Origin: Aeromicrobium ginsengisoli
Lineage (GTDB): Bacteria > Actinomycetota > Actinomycetes > Propionibacteriales > Nocardioidaceae
Direction of reading: 5' to 3'
DNA length: 64,000 bases
Assembly: GCF_004134905.2 (NCBI RefSeq)
Contig: NZ_SDPQ02000002.1
Coordinates: 1-64,000, forward strand
Shown: positions 45,725-54,966 of the stretch, in pieces
Layout of the letters: each line of letters begins with the position of its first letter
How positions within the stretch are numbered: the stretch's first letter is position 1
Position numbers and translations under genes: made by a program
The notes under the pieces: model-generated
The model's database searches: none
Told to the model about the DNA's origin: nothing
Seen by the model: the letters and a program-made list of their open reading frames with translations, nothing else

Positions 45725-46282
45725 GTGGACCTGACGCATGTCGAAGACGACCTCGAGCTCGATCAGACGCTGTTCACCGAAGAACAGATCGTGAGCCGGC
45801 TCAAGGAGATGGCCGCGGACATCGAGCGCGACTACGAGGGCAAGGACATCCTCCTCGTGGGCGTGCTCAAGGGGGCGGTGATGGTCATGGCCGACCTCGC
45901 CCGCAGCCTCGACCGCCACGTCGAGATGGACTGGATGGCGGTGTCGTCCTACGGCTCGGGCACCAAGTCGTCCGGCGTGGTCCGGATCCTCAAGGACCTC
46001 GACACCGACCTGCAGGGCCGGCACGTGCTGATCGTCGAGGACATCATCGACACCGGCCTGACCCTGTCGTGGCTCATCACCAACCTCCGCTCGCGCGGCC
46101 CGGCGTCGGTCGAGATCGCGACGCTCCTGCGCAAGCCCGAGGCGCAGCAGATGGAGGTCGAGGTCAAGTACGTCGGCTTCGACATCCCCAATGCCTTCGT
46201 GGTCGGCTACGGCCTCGACTACAACGAGCAGTACCGCAACCTGCGGTGCATCGGCACGCTCTCCCCGCACGTCTATTCCTAG
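45725..46282 (+). CDS. hpt: hypoxanthine phosphoribosyltransferase
   Basis: A 185-residue purine salvage enzyme making IMP or GMP from hypoxanthine or guanine and PRPP. The PRPP loop is VLIVEDIIDTGLTL, with YGSGTKSSGVVRILKD and the base-binding VKYVGFDIPNAFVVGYGLDYNE. GTG 45725 follows the tilS stop by four bases. HPRT and the following FtsH are neighbours across actinobacteria. Confidence 0.94.
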   Translation: MDLTHVEDDLELDQTLFTEEQIVSRLKEMAADIERDYEGKDILLVGVLKGAVMVMADLARSLDRHVEMDWMAVSSYGSGTKSSGVVRILKDLDTDLQGRHVLIVEDIIDTGLTLSWLITNLRSRGPASVEIATLLRKPEAQQMEVEVKYVGFDIPNAFVVGYGLDYNEQYRNLRCIGTLSPHVYS

Positions 46283-46427
46283 CAATACGAGGGATGGTTC
46301 GCTGCGGGCGAACGCATACGGGGAACGTTGAACGGCTGGATACTCGTTCAACTGGGAGACGGCGCTGCGTGTACCGTCTCATTACCGACCAGCACACCAG
46401 GAGGAGTGGACCCGCTCCACGCCGTAC

Positions 46428-48446
46428 ATGAACTTCAAACGCCTCTTCAAGGGCCCGTGGCTCTGGATCATCCTGATCACGTTGGCTGTCATCGCGATCA
46501 TCAGCCTGTCCTCCAACGCCGACGGCTACAAGTCGGTCACGACCGGCACGATGGTGAGCTACCTCGACGACAACAAGGTCAAGGACGTCACGTTCGTCGA
46601 CGGTGACCAGCAGATCCAGGCGACGCTCGATGACGGCAAGAAGGTCAAGAGCAAGTACCTCGGCGACCAGGGCGCACGCCTCGTCGAGCAGGCCGAGAAG
46701 GCCAAGGCGGGCAAGCAGCTCAAGTCGTTCGACGTCAAGGTGCCCAAGTCCAACCCCGTGCTGTCGGTGCTGTTCAGCCTCCTGCCGATCATCCTGATCT
46801 TCCTGCTGATCATCTACATGATGAACAACGCCGCGGGCGGTGGCGGCCGCGTCATGCAGTTCGCCAAGTCCAAAGCCAAGCTCATGACCAAGGACACCCC
46901 CAAGACGACGTTCGCCGACGTCGCGGGTGTCAACGAGGCGATCGAGGAGCTCGGCGAGATCAAGGAGTTCCTCCAGGAGCCGGCCAAGTTCCAGGCCGTC
47001 GGCGCCAAGATCCCCAAGGGCGTCCTGCTCTACGGCCCTCCCGGCACTGGCAAGACGCTGCTCGCCCGTGCGGTCGCGGGTGAGGCGGGCGTCCCGTTCT
47101 ACTCGATCTCCGGCTCCGACTTCGTCGAGATGTTCGTGGGTGTCGGCGCGAGCCGCGTCCGCGACCTGTTCGAGCAGGCCAAGGAGAACGCCCCGGCGAT
47201 CGTCTTCATCGACGAGATCGACGCCGTCGGACGCCACCGCGGCACCGGCATGGGCGGCGGCCACGACGAGCGCGAACAGACGCTCAACCAGCTGCTCGTC
47301 GAGATGGACGGGTTCGACGTACGCGGCGGGGTCATCCTGATCGCGGCGACCAACCGTCCCGACGTGCTCGACCCGGCGCTGCTGCGCCCGGGCCGCTTCG
47401 ACCGGCAGATCGGCGTCGAGGCGCCCGACCTCGCCGGACGTACGCAGATCCTCAAGGTGCACTCGCGCGGCAAGCCGATCGCACCCGGCGTCGACCTCGA
47501 GGCCATCGGCCGCCGTACCCCCGGGTTCAGCGGTGCCGACCTGGCCAACGTGCTCAACGAGGCAGCGCTGCTGACCGCTCGCAACAACGAGAAGACGATC
47601 ACCAACACGTCGCTCGACGAGGCGATCGACCGCGTCATCTCCGGCCCGCAGAAGCGCAGCCGTCTGATGAACGAGGACGAGCGGCGGATCACGGCCTATC
47701 ACGAGGGTGGCCACGCGCTCGTCGCCGCGGCACTGCCGCAGAGCGATCCCGTCCACAAGATCACGATCCTGCCGCGCGGCCGGGCGCTGGGCTACACGAT
47801 GGTGCTGCCCGACGAGGACAAGTACTCCCAGACGCGGGCCGAGCTGCTCGACAAGCTCGCCTACATGATGGGCGGCCGGGCGGCCGAGGAGCTCGTGTTC
47901 CACGACCCGACCACCGGCGCCGGCAACGACATCGAGAAGGCCACCGGCCTGGCTCGCGCCATGGTGACGCAGTACGGCATGACCGAGCGCCTCGGTGCCG
48001 TACGCCTTGGCGAGAACGAGTCGCAGCCGTTCCTGGGCCGCGACATCGGCCACGCGCGCAACTACTCCGAAGCCGTCGCCGCCGTCGTGGACGAGGAGAT
48101 CAACAAGCTGATCTCCTACGCCCACCAAGAGGCGTTCGACATCCTCAACGAGAACCGCGACGTGCTCGACGCCCTGGTGACCGAGCTGCTCGAGAAGGAG
48201 ACGCTCGACAAGTCGCAGGTCGCCGAGATCTTCAAGCCGCTCCGCCGGCGCGAGGTGCGTCCGGCCTGGACCGGCTCGGAGACCCGCGTGCCGTCGACGC
48301 GTCCGCCGGTCGCCACGATTCCGGGCAAGTCCTACAGCGGCACCAACGGCACCAACGGGACGCCGGTCGTGATCGGGCCCGACAGTGGATCTGACGCCCC
48401 GACACCCGCCGCCGGCGACGTGCACGGCGACCCCGAGCTGCCATGA
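46428..48446 (+). CDS. ftsH: ATP-dependent zinc metalloprotease FtsH
   Basis: A 672-residue membrane AAA+ protease that degrades unassembled or damaged membrane and regulatory proteins. Transmembrane helices lie at about 11-27 and 111-131. Walker A is GPPGTGKT (203-210), Walker [11 protein letters not shown], the second region of homology [22 protein letters not shown], and the zinc site H425EGGH429. The C-terminal tail is long and low-complexity (THR/Gly/Asn), probably disordered. The 145-base gap before it can hold its own promoter. It overlaps folE by four bases. Confidence 0.95.
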   Translation: MNFKRLFKGPWLWIILITLAVIAIISLSSNADGYKSVTTGTMVSYLDDNKVKDVTFVDGDQQIQATLDDGKKVKSKYLGDQGARLVEQAEKAKAGKQLKSFDVKVPKSNPVLSVLFSLLPIILIFLLIIYMMNNAAGGGGRVMQFAKSKAKLMTKDTPKTTFADVAGVNEAIEELGEIKEFLQEPAKFQAVGAKIPKGVLLYGPPGTGKTLLARAVAGEAGVPFYSISGSDFVEMFVGVGASRVRDLFEQAKENAPAIVFIDEIDAVGRHRGTGMGGGHDEREQTLNQLLVEMDGFDVRGGVILIAATNRPDVLDPALLRPGRFDRQIGVEAPDLAGRTQILKVHSRGKPIAPGVDLEAIGRRTPGFSGADLANVLNEAALLTARNNEKTITNTSLDEAIDRVISGPQKRSRLMNEDERRITAYHEGGHALVAAALPQSDPVHKITILPRGRALGYTMVLPDEDKYSQTRAELLDKLAYMMGGRAAEELVFHDPTTGAGNDIEKATGLARAMVTQYGMTERLGAVRLGENESQPFLGRDIGHARNYSEAVAAVVDEEINKLISYAHQEAFDILNENRDVLDALVTELLEKETLDKSQVAEIFKPLRRREVRPAWTGSETRVPSTRPPVATIPGKSYSGTNGTNGTPVVIGPDSGSDAPTPAAGDVHGDPELP

Positions 48447-49009
48447 CGGTGGACCGGCCGCGGGCCGAGGCGGCCATTCGCGAGCTGTTGCTCGCGGTCG
48501 GTGAGGACCCGGACCGTGAGGGTCTGCGGGACACGCCTGCGCGGGTCGCCAAGTCGTACGAGGAGCTGCTGGCGGGGCTCGACCAGGACCCCGAAGAGGT
48601 CCTGACCGCGGTCTTCGACGTCGGCCACGACGAGCTGGTCCTGGTCAAGGACATCGAGATGTGGTCGATGTGCGAGCACCACCTGGTGCCGTTCTTCGGC
48701 GTGGCTCACGTCGGCTACATCCCGACTGACGGCGGCCGCGTCACCGGGCTGTCCAAGCTCGCGCGGGTCGTCGACGTCTTCGCGCGCCGTCCGCAGGTGC
48801 AGGAACGCCTGACGACGCAGATCGCCGACGCCCTGATCACGCACCTCAACCCGCGCGGCGTCATCGTCGTGATCGAGGCCGAGCACCTCTGCATGACGAT
48901 GCGCGGCGTACGCAAGGGTGGCGCCAAGACGATCACCAGCGCTGTCCGCGGCCAGCTGCGCGATCCGGCGACCAGGGCCGAGGCCATGGGCCTCATCACG
49001 GCGCGCTAG
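48443..49009 (+). CDS. folE: GTP cyclohydrolase I
   Basis: A 188-residue enzyme making dihydroneopterin triphosphate, the first step of folate synthesis. Zinc ligands are in [14 protein letters not shown] and [11 protein letters not shown]. The conserved [17 protein letters not shown] and [12 protein letters not shown] are present. ATG overlaps the ftsH stop codon (ATGA). It begins a compact folate operon with folP, folB and folK. Confidence 0.95.
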   Translation: MTVDRPRAEAAIRELLLAVGEDPDREGLRDTPARVAKSYEELLAGLDQDPEEVLTAVFDVGHDELVLVKDIEMWSMCEHHLVPFFGVAHVGYIPTDGGRVTGLSKLARVVDVFARRPQVQERLTTQIADALITHLNPRGVIVVIEAEHLCMTMRGVRKGGAKTITSAVRGQLRDPATRAEAMGLITAR

Positions 49010-49016
49010 GGGCGTC

Positions 49017-49850
49017 GTGCTGCCCGGACTCCCCGAGGACCGCTGCCTCGTGATGGGCGTCGTCAACGTCACGCCCGACTCGTTCTCCGACGGCGGCAAG
49101 TGGCTCGATGCGCCGACGGCGATCCAGCACGGCATCGACCTCGTACGCGACGGCGCCGACCTGGTCGACGTCGGCGGCGAGTCGACCCGGCCCGGCGCGA
49201 GCCGCATCGACGGCGACGAGGAGCTCCGCCGGGTCATCCCGGTGATCGAGGGCCTGGTGGCCGAGGGCATCACCGTCTCGGTCGACACGATGCGGGCCTC
49301 GACAGCGCAGCGGGCGCTCGACGCCGGTGCCGTGCTCGTCAACGACGTGTCGGGTGGCCGCGCCGATCCCGAGATGGTGCGCCTCGCCGCGCGGGCGCAC
49401 GCGCCGATCGTCCTGATGCACTGGCGGGCGCACTCGGCCCTGATGCAGCACCACACGCACTACGACGACCTCGTCGACGACATCGTCCGTGAGCTGATGG
49501 TGCAGCTCAACGCCGCGGTGCACGCGGGGGTCGACCCCGAGCGGATCGTGCTCGACCCGGGCCTGGGCTTCTCCAAGACCGGCGAGCAGAACTGGACCGT
49601 CCTGGCGCACCTCGACGCGTTCGTGGAGCTGCGCCACCCCGTGCTGGTCGCCGCCTCGCGCAAGCGGTTCCTCGGCGAGCTGCTGGCCGACGGCGACGAG
49701 CTGCGCCCCACGGACGGCCGTGACGACGCGACGGCCGCGATCACCACGATCGCCGCCCAGGCCGGCGCGTGGTGCGTCCGTGTGCACGAGCCCGCGGCCT
49801 CCGCCGATGCCGTACGCGTGGTGGCCCGGCTCGCCCAGGAGGCGGAGTGA
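49017..49850 (+). CDS. folP: dihydropteroate synthase
   Basis: A 277-residue enzyme joining p-aminobenzoate to dihydropterin pyrophosphate. Family signatures are VMGVVNVTPDSFSDGG near the N-terminus, DVGGESTRPGA, NDVSGG and DPGLGFSKT. GTG 49017, with AGGGG just upstream, starts seven bases after folE ends. It overlaps the next gene by four bases (GTGA). This is the target enzyme of sulfonamides. Confidence 0.94.
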   Translation: MLPGLPEDRCLVMGVVNVTPDSFSDGGKWLDAPTAIQHGIDLVRDGADLVDVGGESTRPGASRIDGDEELRRVIPVIEGLVAEGITVSVDTMRASTAQRALDAGAVLVNDVSGGRADPEMVRLAARAHAPIVLMHWRAHSALMQHHTHYDDLVDDIVRELMVQLNAAVHAGVDPERIVLDPGLGFSKTGEQNWTVLAHLDAFVELRHPVLVAASRKRFLGELLADGDELRPTDGRDDATAAITTIAAQAGAWCVRVHEPAASADAVRVVARLAQEAE

Positions 49851-50281
49851 GCGACTACCTCACGTCGCACCGGCTGTTCTACGACGCCGTCGAGACCGGC
49901 GACGTCGACCTCATGGCGTCGTTGTGGGTCGACGATGCGGACACCTCGTGCATCCATCCCGGCGCCCTGCCCTTGCGCGGCACGGCCCAGGTGCTGCGGT
50001 CGTGGACCGTGTTGATGGCCAACGTCGGCTACATCCAGTTCTTCCTCACCGATGTCGAGGTCACGACGTTCCCGCGCGGCGACGCCGAGCCGACCACGGC
50101 CGTCATCACCTGCACCGAGAACATCCTGTCGGGTGAGGGACTGTCGTCCGCCGAGGCCTTCGCGGGGGGCAAGGCGGTGTGCACCAGTATCTTGGTCAAG
50201 GAACACGGGGGCTGGAAGTTCTGGTCGCGCCACGCCTCCCCGATCGCCGAGCTGCACATCGATGACGAGGACTCTGCATGA
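49847..50281 (+). CDS. NTF2-like (SnoaL/DUF4440-type) protein in the folate operon
   Basis: A 144-residue small protein of the NTF2 fold (FYDAVETGDVDLMASLWVDDADTSCIHPGA, TCTENIL, GGWKFWSRHASPI). It has four-base overlaps with folP and folB on both sides, so it is cotranscribed and translationally coupled. Similar genes occur between folP and folB in related actinobacteria, but no role in folate synthesis is established. It may be an accessory or scavenging enzyme. Confidence 0.82.
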   Translation: MSDYLTSHRLFYDAVETGDVDLMASLWVDDADTSCIHPGALPLRGTAQVLRSWTVLMANVGYIQFFLTDVEVTTFPRGDAEPTTAVITCTENILSGEGLSSAEAFAGGKAVCTSILVKEHGGWKFWSRHASPIAELHIDDEDSA

Positions 50282-50652
50282 TCCCGAACGGCCTGGACCG
50301 CATCGACCTGCGCGGCATTGCGGCGACGGGTTTCCATGGCGTGTTTCCCGAAGAGCGCCAGAACGGGCAGACCTTCATCGCCGACGTCAGCCTCGGCCTC
50401 GACCTCGGCCCGGCGGCTCGCGAGGGCGACCTGACCAAGACGGTCCACTACGGCGTCCTCGCCCAGCAGATACACGATGCCATCGTGGGGGAGCCGGTCG
50501 ACCTGATTGAGTCGCTCGCGCTCCGTATGGTGGACTTGTGCCTGGCCGAAGAGTCGGTCCAATGGGTTAGCGTGACGGTGCACAAACCGGAAGCGCCCAT
50601 CGAGGTGACGTTCGAAGATGTCGCCGTCACGATAGAGCGGAGCAAACTGTGA
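50278..50652 (+). CDS. folB: dihydroneopterin aldolase
   Basis: A 124-residue enzyme that cleaves dihydroneopterin to 6-hydroxymethyl-dihydropterin. Signatures are DRIDLRGIAATGFHGVFPEER and the lysine/pterin-binding region VHKPEAPIEVTFEDVAVTIER. Start and stop codons overlap neighbouring genes by four bases each. Confidence 0.93.
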   Translation: MIPNGLDRIDLRGIAATGFHGVFPEERQNGQTFIADVSLGLDLGPAAREGDLTKTVHYGVLAQQIHDAIVGEPVDLIESLALRMVDLCLAEESVQWVSVTVHKPEAPIEVTFEDVAVTIERSKL

Positions 50653-51212
50653 CCGAAGCGCCCACCCCGTACGTCCTGGACGCCGACACGATGACCGGCG
50701 GGATGCGTCCCATCCGCCAGGCCGTCCTGTCCCTCGGCTCCAACCTGGGCGATCGGCATGGCAAGCTTCAGGGCGCGGTCTCGGCCCTCGAGGACACCCC
50801 TGAGGTCACGGTCGTCGCGATCTCCTCGGTCTACGAGACGGACCCGGTCGACACACCTGCCGACTCCGGCAAGTTCCTCAACGCCGTGGTGCTGATCGAC
50901 ACGACGCTGACGGTCCACACGCTGCTCGACCGGGCGCTGGCGATCGAGGACGCGTTCGGCCGCGAGCGCTCCGAGCCCGGCGCCCCGCGCACGCTCGACG
51001 TCGACCTGATCGTCGTCGGCCCGCGCGTCGCCGACGACGAGTCCCTCAAGCTCCCGCACCCCCGCGCTCACGAGCGTGGCTTCGTCCTCGTGCCGTGGCT
51101 CGAGATCGACCCCGAGGGCGAGATCCCCGGCCGCGGGTTCGTCGCCGACCTGCTTGGAGGCGTCGACACCAAGGGCGTACACAAGCGCGAGGACCTCGAG
51201 ATCATCCTGTGA
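50649..51212 (+). CDS. folK: 2-amino-4-hydroxy-6-hydroxymethyldihydropteridine pyrophosphokinase
   Basis: A 187-residue enzyme that pyrophosphorylates the pterin for FolP. Motifs are LSLGSNLGDRHGKL, VYETDPVDTP, the catalytic loop FGRERSEPGAPRTLDVDLIVVG and LPHPRAHERGFVLVPWLEIDP. The N-terminus is about 20 residues longer than minimal FolK. GTG 50649 overlaps folB by four bases. Confidence 0.93.
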   Translation: MTEAPTPYVLDADTMTGGMRPIRQAVLSLGSNLGDRHGKLQGAVSALEDTPEVTVVAISSVYETDPVDTPADSGKFLNAVVLIDTTLTVHTLLDRALAIEDAFGRERSEPGAPRTLDVDLIVVGPRVADDESLKLPHPRAHERGFVLVPWLEIDPEGEIPGRGFVADLLGGVDTKGVHKREDLEIIL

Positions 51213-51225
51213 TCTCGTCTCGCGC

Positions 51226-51729
51226 ATGAACCGGGTCCGGCCCACCTCGACGCTCCTGGTCGTGGCGTTGGTCGGCTCGGGGTTGGTGATCGGCCGGCTG
51301 ATCCCGCCGCTGATCATCCGGCTCGACGGCAATGTGCCGCGGCTCGGCTGGGCCGCGCCGCTCACGCTGCTGCTTGCGGCGATCCTGGTCGGCACGTTCG
51401 CCTGGAACACGTGGCAGACGCTGCACAAGAAGCACGAACGCATGACCGCCGACCACGGCATCAGGATGCTCTCGATCGCCAAGTCCTGCATCACCGTCGG
51501 GGCGCTCGTCGCCGGCCTCTACGGTGGTTTCGCGCTGGCCTACCTCGATGCGATGGACTCGCCGTTGGGCAAGGAAAGGGTCGTCCGCGGTGGAGCGGCA
51601 GCGATCGCCAGCCTGTTGCTGATGACCGCGGCGCTGCTGCTGGAGCGGGCCTGCCGCCTGCCGGGCGACGACGACGAGGGCGAGAGCGGCAAGGCCAAGA
51701 ACGGCCGCCCCAACCCCACCCCCGCCTGA
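51226..51729 (+). CDS. DUF3180 membrane protein
   Basis: A 167-residue protein with about four transmembrane helices (two near the N-terminus, two after residue 80) and a charged Pro/Gly C-terminal tail. DUF3180 proteins sit directly after folK in many actinobacteria; their function is unknown. It follows folK by 13 bases and ends near a convergent DUF885 gene. Confidence 0.85.
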   Translation: MNRVRPTSTLLVVALVGSGLVIGRLIPPLIIRLDGNVPRLGWAAPLTLLLAAILVGTFAWNTWQTLHKKHERMTADHGIRMLSIAKSCITVGALVAGLYGGFALAYLDAMDSPLGKERVVRGGAAAIASLLLMTAALLLERACRLPGDDDEGESGKAKNGRPNPTPA

Positions 51730-51744
51730 CCCCGTCAGCGGAGG

Positions 51745-53397
51745 TCAGCTCAGGAGCGTGTCACGGAGGGTGCCGAGGCCGACGCTGCCGACGGCGAGCG
51801 CCTGGCGGTGGAACTCCTTGAGGTCGGTGCCGTTGGTGGCGACCCATTCGTCGCGGAGCCGCTCCCACATGCGCTGGCCGACCTTGTAGGACGGCGCCTG
51901 TCCGGGCCAGCCGAGGTAGCGGTTGGACTCGAAGCGGATGAACGGCTCGTTCATGTTGACGTGCTGTGACAGGAACGGGAACGCGTCGTCGCCGCTCCAC
52001 GTGCCGGTGCCGTCGGGCTTGGGCTTGCCGAGGTGGACGCCCAGGTCGATCACGACCCGAGCGGCCCGCATGCGCTGCCCGTCGAGCATCCCGAGCCGGT
52101 TGGCGGGGTCGTCGAGATAGCCGAGGTCGGACATGAGCCGCTCGGCGTAGAGCGCCCAGCCCTCACCGTGGCCGGAGTTCCAGTTGACGCGGCGCCAGCC
52201 GTTGAGCTCGGCGCTGTTGTGGACCGCGAGGCCGCACTGGAGGTGATGGCCGGGCACGCCCTCGTGGTAGACCGTCGTCAGCTCGCGCCACGTGTCGAAC
52301 TCGGTGATGCCCTCGGGCACGCTCCACCACATGCGTCCTGCGCGCTCGAAGTCCTCGCTCGGCGGCGTGTAGTAGATGCCGCCCTCCTGCGTCGGGGCGA
52401 TCCTGCACTCGAGGCGGCGCATCGGCTCGGGGATGTCGAAGTGCGTACGCCCCAGGTCGGCGACGGCACGATCGCTCGTCTCCTGCATCCACGCCTGCAG
52501 CGCGTCGGTGCCGTGCAGCTTGCGCGCCGGATCGGCGTCGAGGTGCTGGATCGCCTCGGCGACCGTGGCGCCCGGCAGGATCTGGTCGGCGATCCGCTCC
52601 TGCTCGGCGACCATGCGGGCGAGCTCGTCGATGCCCCACTCGTAGGTCTCGTCGAGGTCGATCTCCACTCCGACGAAGTAGCGCGAGGCGATGGCGTAGT
52701 GCTCGCGCCCGACGCCGTCCGCCTCGGGCGCGTGCGGCGCGAGCTCCTGGTCGAGGAACTCCGCCATGCCCGCGTACGCCGCGGTGGCTGCACGGGCTCC
52801 CGCCTCCAGCTCGCCCTTGAGTGAATCGGGCACGTCGGCGCCGGCCGCCATGGCCAGGAAGAAGCTGTCGGCACCGGCCTGCTTGCGGGCCTGGTCGGCG
52901 ACCTCGCGCACCTGACGGACTGCCGGGACGTTGCCGGCCGCGATGCCGGCGCGCAGCGACTCGAGGTAGCCGGCCATCGCCCCGGGGATGTTGTGCATCC
53001 GGCGGGCGACGTGTGCCCAGTCGTCGTCGGTGTCGGTGCTCATGAGGTCGAAGATGTCGCGGAGGTCCTGGCCCGGCGAGGCGATGACGTTGAGGTCACG
53101 CTGCCAGAAGCCGGCATCATGCTTCTCGACGTCGAGGCTCAGTATGCGGATGAGCTCGGCCTGCGTGACGCGATCGACCTGGTCGACCGGGACGGCGGAG
53201 CGTACGCGCGCCAGCATCGCCTTGGCCGCATCGGCGGCCGCGGCGGCGCCGTCGGGGGAGCGGTCGGCGTAGTCGGCCTCGCGGCCGGGACGACCGAGAT
53301 GGATGTGCAGCTCGGGCTCGAGCTCGAGCATGGTGTCGAGCCATGCTTCGGCGAGCGTGTCGATCGGGGTCGGGATGCGGGGCGTGGAGTCGGCCAT
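51745..53397 (-). CDS. DUF885-family protein, putative metallopeptidase
   Basis: A 550-residue DUF885 protein. A zinc-binding-like HExxxHH motif is in VYHEGVPGHHLQCG and a downstream GEGWALYAERLMSDLGY resembles peptidase ligands. Relatives include bacterial exported and cytosolic peptidase-like proteins of uncertain substrate. No signal peptide is visible. It is divergent from the DUF1330-like gene and convergent with DUF3180. Confidence 0.85.
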   Translation of the reverse strand: MADSTPRIPTPIDTLAEAWLDTMLELEPELHIHLGRPGREADYADRSPDGAAAAADAAKAMLARVRSAVPVDQVDRVTQAELIRILSLDVEKHDAGFWQRDLNVIASPGQDLRDIFDLMSTDTDDDWAHVARRMHNIPGAMAGYLESLRAGIAAGNVPAVRQVREVADQARKQAGADSFFLAMAAGADVPDSLKGELEAGARAATAAYAGMAEFLDQELAPHAPEADGVGREHYAIASRYFVGVEIDLDETYEWGIDELARMVAEQERIADQILPGATVAEAIQHLDADPARKLHGTDALQAWMQETSDRAVADLGRTHFDIPEPMRRLECRIAPTQEGGIYYTPPSEDFERAGRMWWSVPEGITEFDTWRELTTVYHEGVPGHHLQCGLAVHNSAELNGWRRVNWNSGHGEGWALYAERLMSDLGYLDDPANRLGMLDGQRMRAARVVIDLGVHLGKPKPDGTGTWSGDDAFPFLSQHVNMNEPFIRFESNRYLGWPGQAPSYKVGQRMWERLRDEWVATNGTDLKEFHRQALAVGSVGLGTLRDTLLS

Positions 53398-53419
53398 GAT
53401 CCGACCTTACGATGACCCC

Positions 53420-53722
53420 ATGTCACTAACGCTGTGTGTACAGCTCTGGGCGGTGCCGGGCAACGAGGGACTCCTCGCGACGTACGAGGACGAGGTCCTG
53501 AGCCTGCTGGGCGATCACGGCGCCCGGCTGCTCCAGCGCGTACGCACGGTCGAGCGAAGCGACGGTCCCTACGAGGTGCAGATCATCGAGCTGCCCGACG
53601 ACGCCGCTCTCGAGGCGTACATGGCCGATCCCCGTCGCCTGGCCGCCGCACCGCTCCGCGACCGCTCCGTGGCCCGCACCGAGATCACCAGAGTCACCGA
53701 GGTCGCGACATCAGGTCAGTGA
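53420..53722 (+). CDS. small DUF1330-like (dimeric alpha/beta barrel) protein
   Basis: A 100-residue protein with the ferredoxin-like pattern of DUF1330/YCII-type dimeric barrels (LCVQLWAVPGNEGLLATYEDEVLSLLGDHG, VRTVERSDGPYEVQIIELPDDAALEAYMADPRRLA). Function is unknown. ATG 53420 is chosen because its leader faces the divergent DUF885 gene. The gap to the next gene is about 100 bases. Confidence 0.75.
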   Translation: MSLTLCVQLWAVPGNEGLLATYEDEVLSLLGDHGARLLQRVRTVERSDGPYEVQIIELPDDAALEAYMADPRRLAAAPLRDRSVARTEITRVTEVATSGQ

Positions 53723-53823
53723 GGTGGCGAGCTCGGCCGTTCCCGCAAAGAGCCCAGCGAGAGTCTCTGGGTTGGCGGACGTCACCGATCGAGGCAAGAA
53801 GCGACCTCAACGCGATGCGATCG

Positions 53824-54966
53824 CTATTTGTCCACGTCGCCGACGACGAAGAACGTCGAGCCGAGGATCGCAACGAGGTCGGCCACCACTGCGCCGCCGA
53901 CGATCTCGGGCAGCACCGCGACGTTGTTGAACGACGCGGTGCGCAGCTTGAGCCGCCACGGCGTCTTCTCGCCCCGCGACACGAGGTAGTAGCCGTTGAG
54001 CCCCAGCGGGTTCTCGGTCCACACGTACGTCGAGCCCTCGGGCGCCTTGAGGATCTTGGGCAGCCGCACGTTGACTGGCCCCGGCGCGATGTTCGCGAGC
54101 CGCGCGAGGCACGCGTCGGCGAGGTCGAGCGACACCTTGGTCTGCTCCAGCAGGATCGCGAACCGGGCGTGGCAGTCGCCGTCGGTCAGCACGGGCACGC
54201 GCAGCACGTCCTGCAGCTCGCCGTACGCGAGATAGGGCTCGTCGCGCCGCAGGTCCATGTCGAGGCCCGATGCGCGCGCGATCGGCCCGGACACGCCGTA
54301 CGCCTCGACCAGCTCCTTCGACAGCACACCGACGTCACAGGTGCGGGCCCGGAAGATCTCGTTGCCGAAGATCAGGTCCTCGAGCTCCTGCAGACGCGTC
54401 CGTACGGTCGAGATGGCCGCCGACGCCCGCCCGGTCCAGCCCGCCGGGATGTCCTCCTTGAGCCCGCCGACGCGGTTGAACATGTAGTGCATCCGCCCGC
54501 CGGAGACCTCCTCCATGACCTCCTGGATCGTCTCGCGCTCACGGAACGCGTAGAAGATCGGCGTGATGGCACCGAGCTCGAGCGGGTAGGAGCCGAGGAA
54601 CATCAGGTGGTTGAGCACCCGGTTGAGCTCGGCGAGGAGCGTACGGATCCAGGTCGCGCGCTCCGGTACCTCCATGCCGAGCATGTCCTCGACCGCGAGC
54701 ACGACGCCCAGCTCGTTGGAGAACGCGCTGAGCCAGTCGTGCCGGTTGGCCAGCATGATGATCTGGCGGTAGTCGCGGACCTCGAACAGCTTCTCCGCAC
54801 CGCGGTGCATGTAGCCGATGATCGGCTCGCACGCCACGACCCGCTCGCCGTCGAGGGTCAGCCGCAGGCGCAGGACACCGTGCGTCGCCGGGTGCTGCGG
54901 ACCGATGTTGAGCACCATGTCGGTCGTGGCGAAGCCGGTGCCGACGCTGGCGGTGACCTCGGTCAT
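53824..54966 (-). CDS. stand-alone NuoD-like (49-kDa) subunit, NuoD2
   Basis: A 380-residue homologue of complex I subunit D encoded away from any nuo operon. Conserved parts are [16 protein letters not shown] (His29 aligns with Thermus Nqo4 His38), [29 protein letters not shown] and the C-terminal [18 protein letters not shown]. At the position of quinone-binding Tyr87 of Nqo4 it has Trp78 (NRHDWL), judged by an ungapped comparison from memory. The gene is last in an operon with a pyruvyl transferase and a MidA-like methyltransferase. It may be a specialised paralogue rather than a working complex I subunit. Confidence 0.85.
   Translation of the reverse strand: MTEVTASVGTGFATTDMVLNIGPQHPATHGVLRLRLTLDGERVVACEPIIGYMHRGAEKLFEVRDYRQIIMLANRHDWLSAFSNELGVVLAVEDMLGMEVPERATWIRTLLAELNRVLNHLMFLGSYPLELGAITPIFYAFRERETIQEVMEEVSGGRMHYMFNRVGGLKEDIPAGWTGRASAAISTVRTRLQELEDLIFGNEIFRARTCDVGVLSKELVEAYGVSGPIARASGLDMDLRRDEPYLAYGELQDVLRVPVLTDGDCHARFAILLEQTKVSLDLADACLARLANIAPGPVNVRLPKILKAPEGSTYVWTENPLGLNGYYLVSRGEKTPWRLKLRTASFNNVAVLPEIVGGAVVADLVAILGSTFFVVGDVDK

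Noticed and set aside
46164-48425. 753-codon minus-strand frame
   Set aside because: Antisense of ftsH; no family features.
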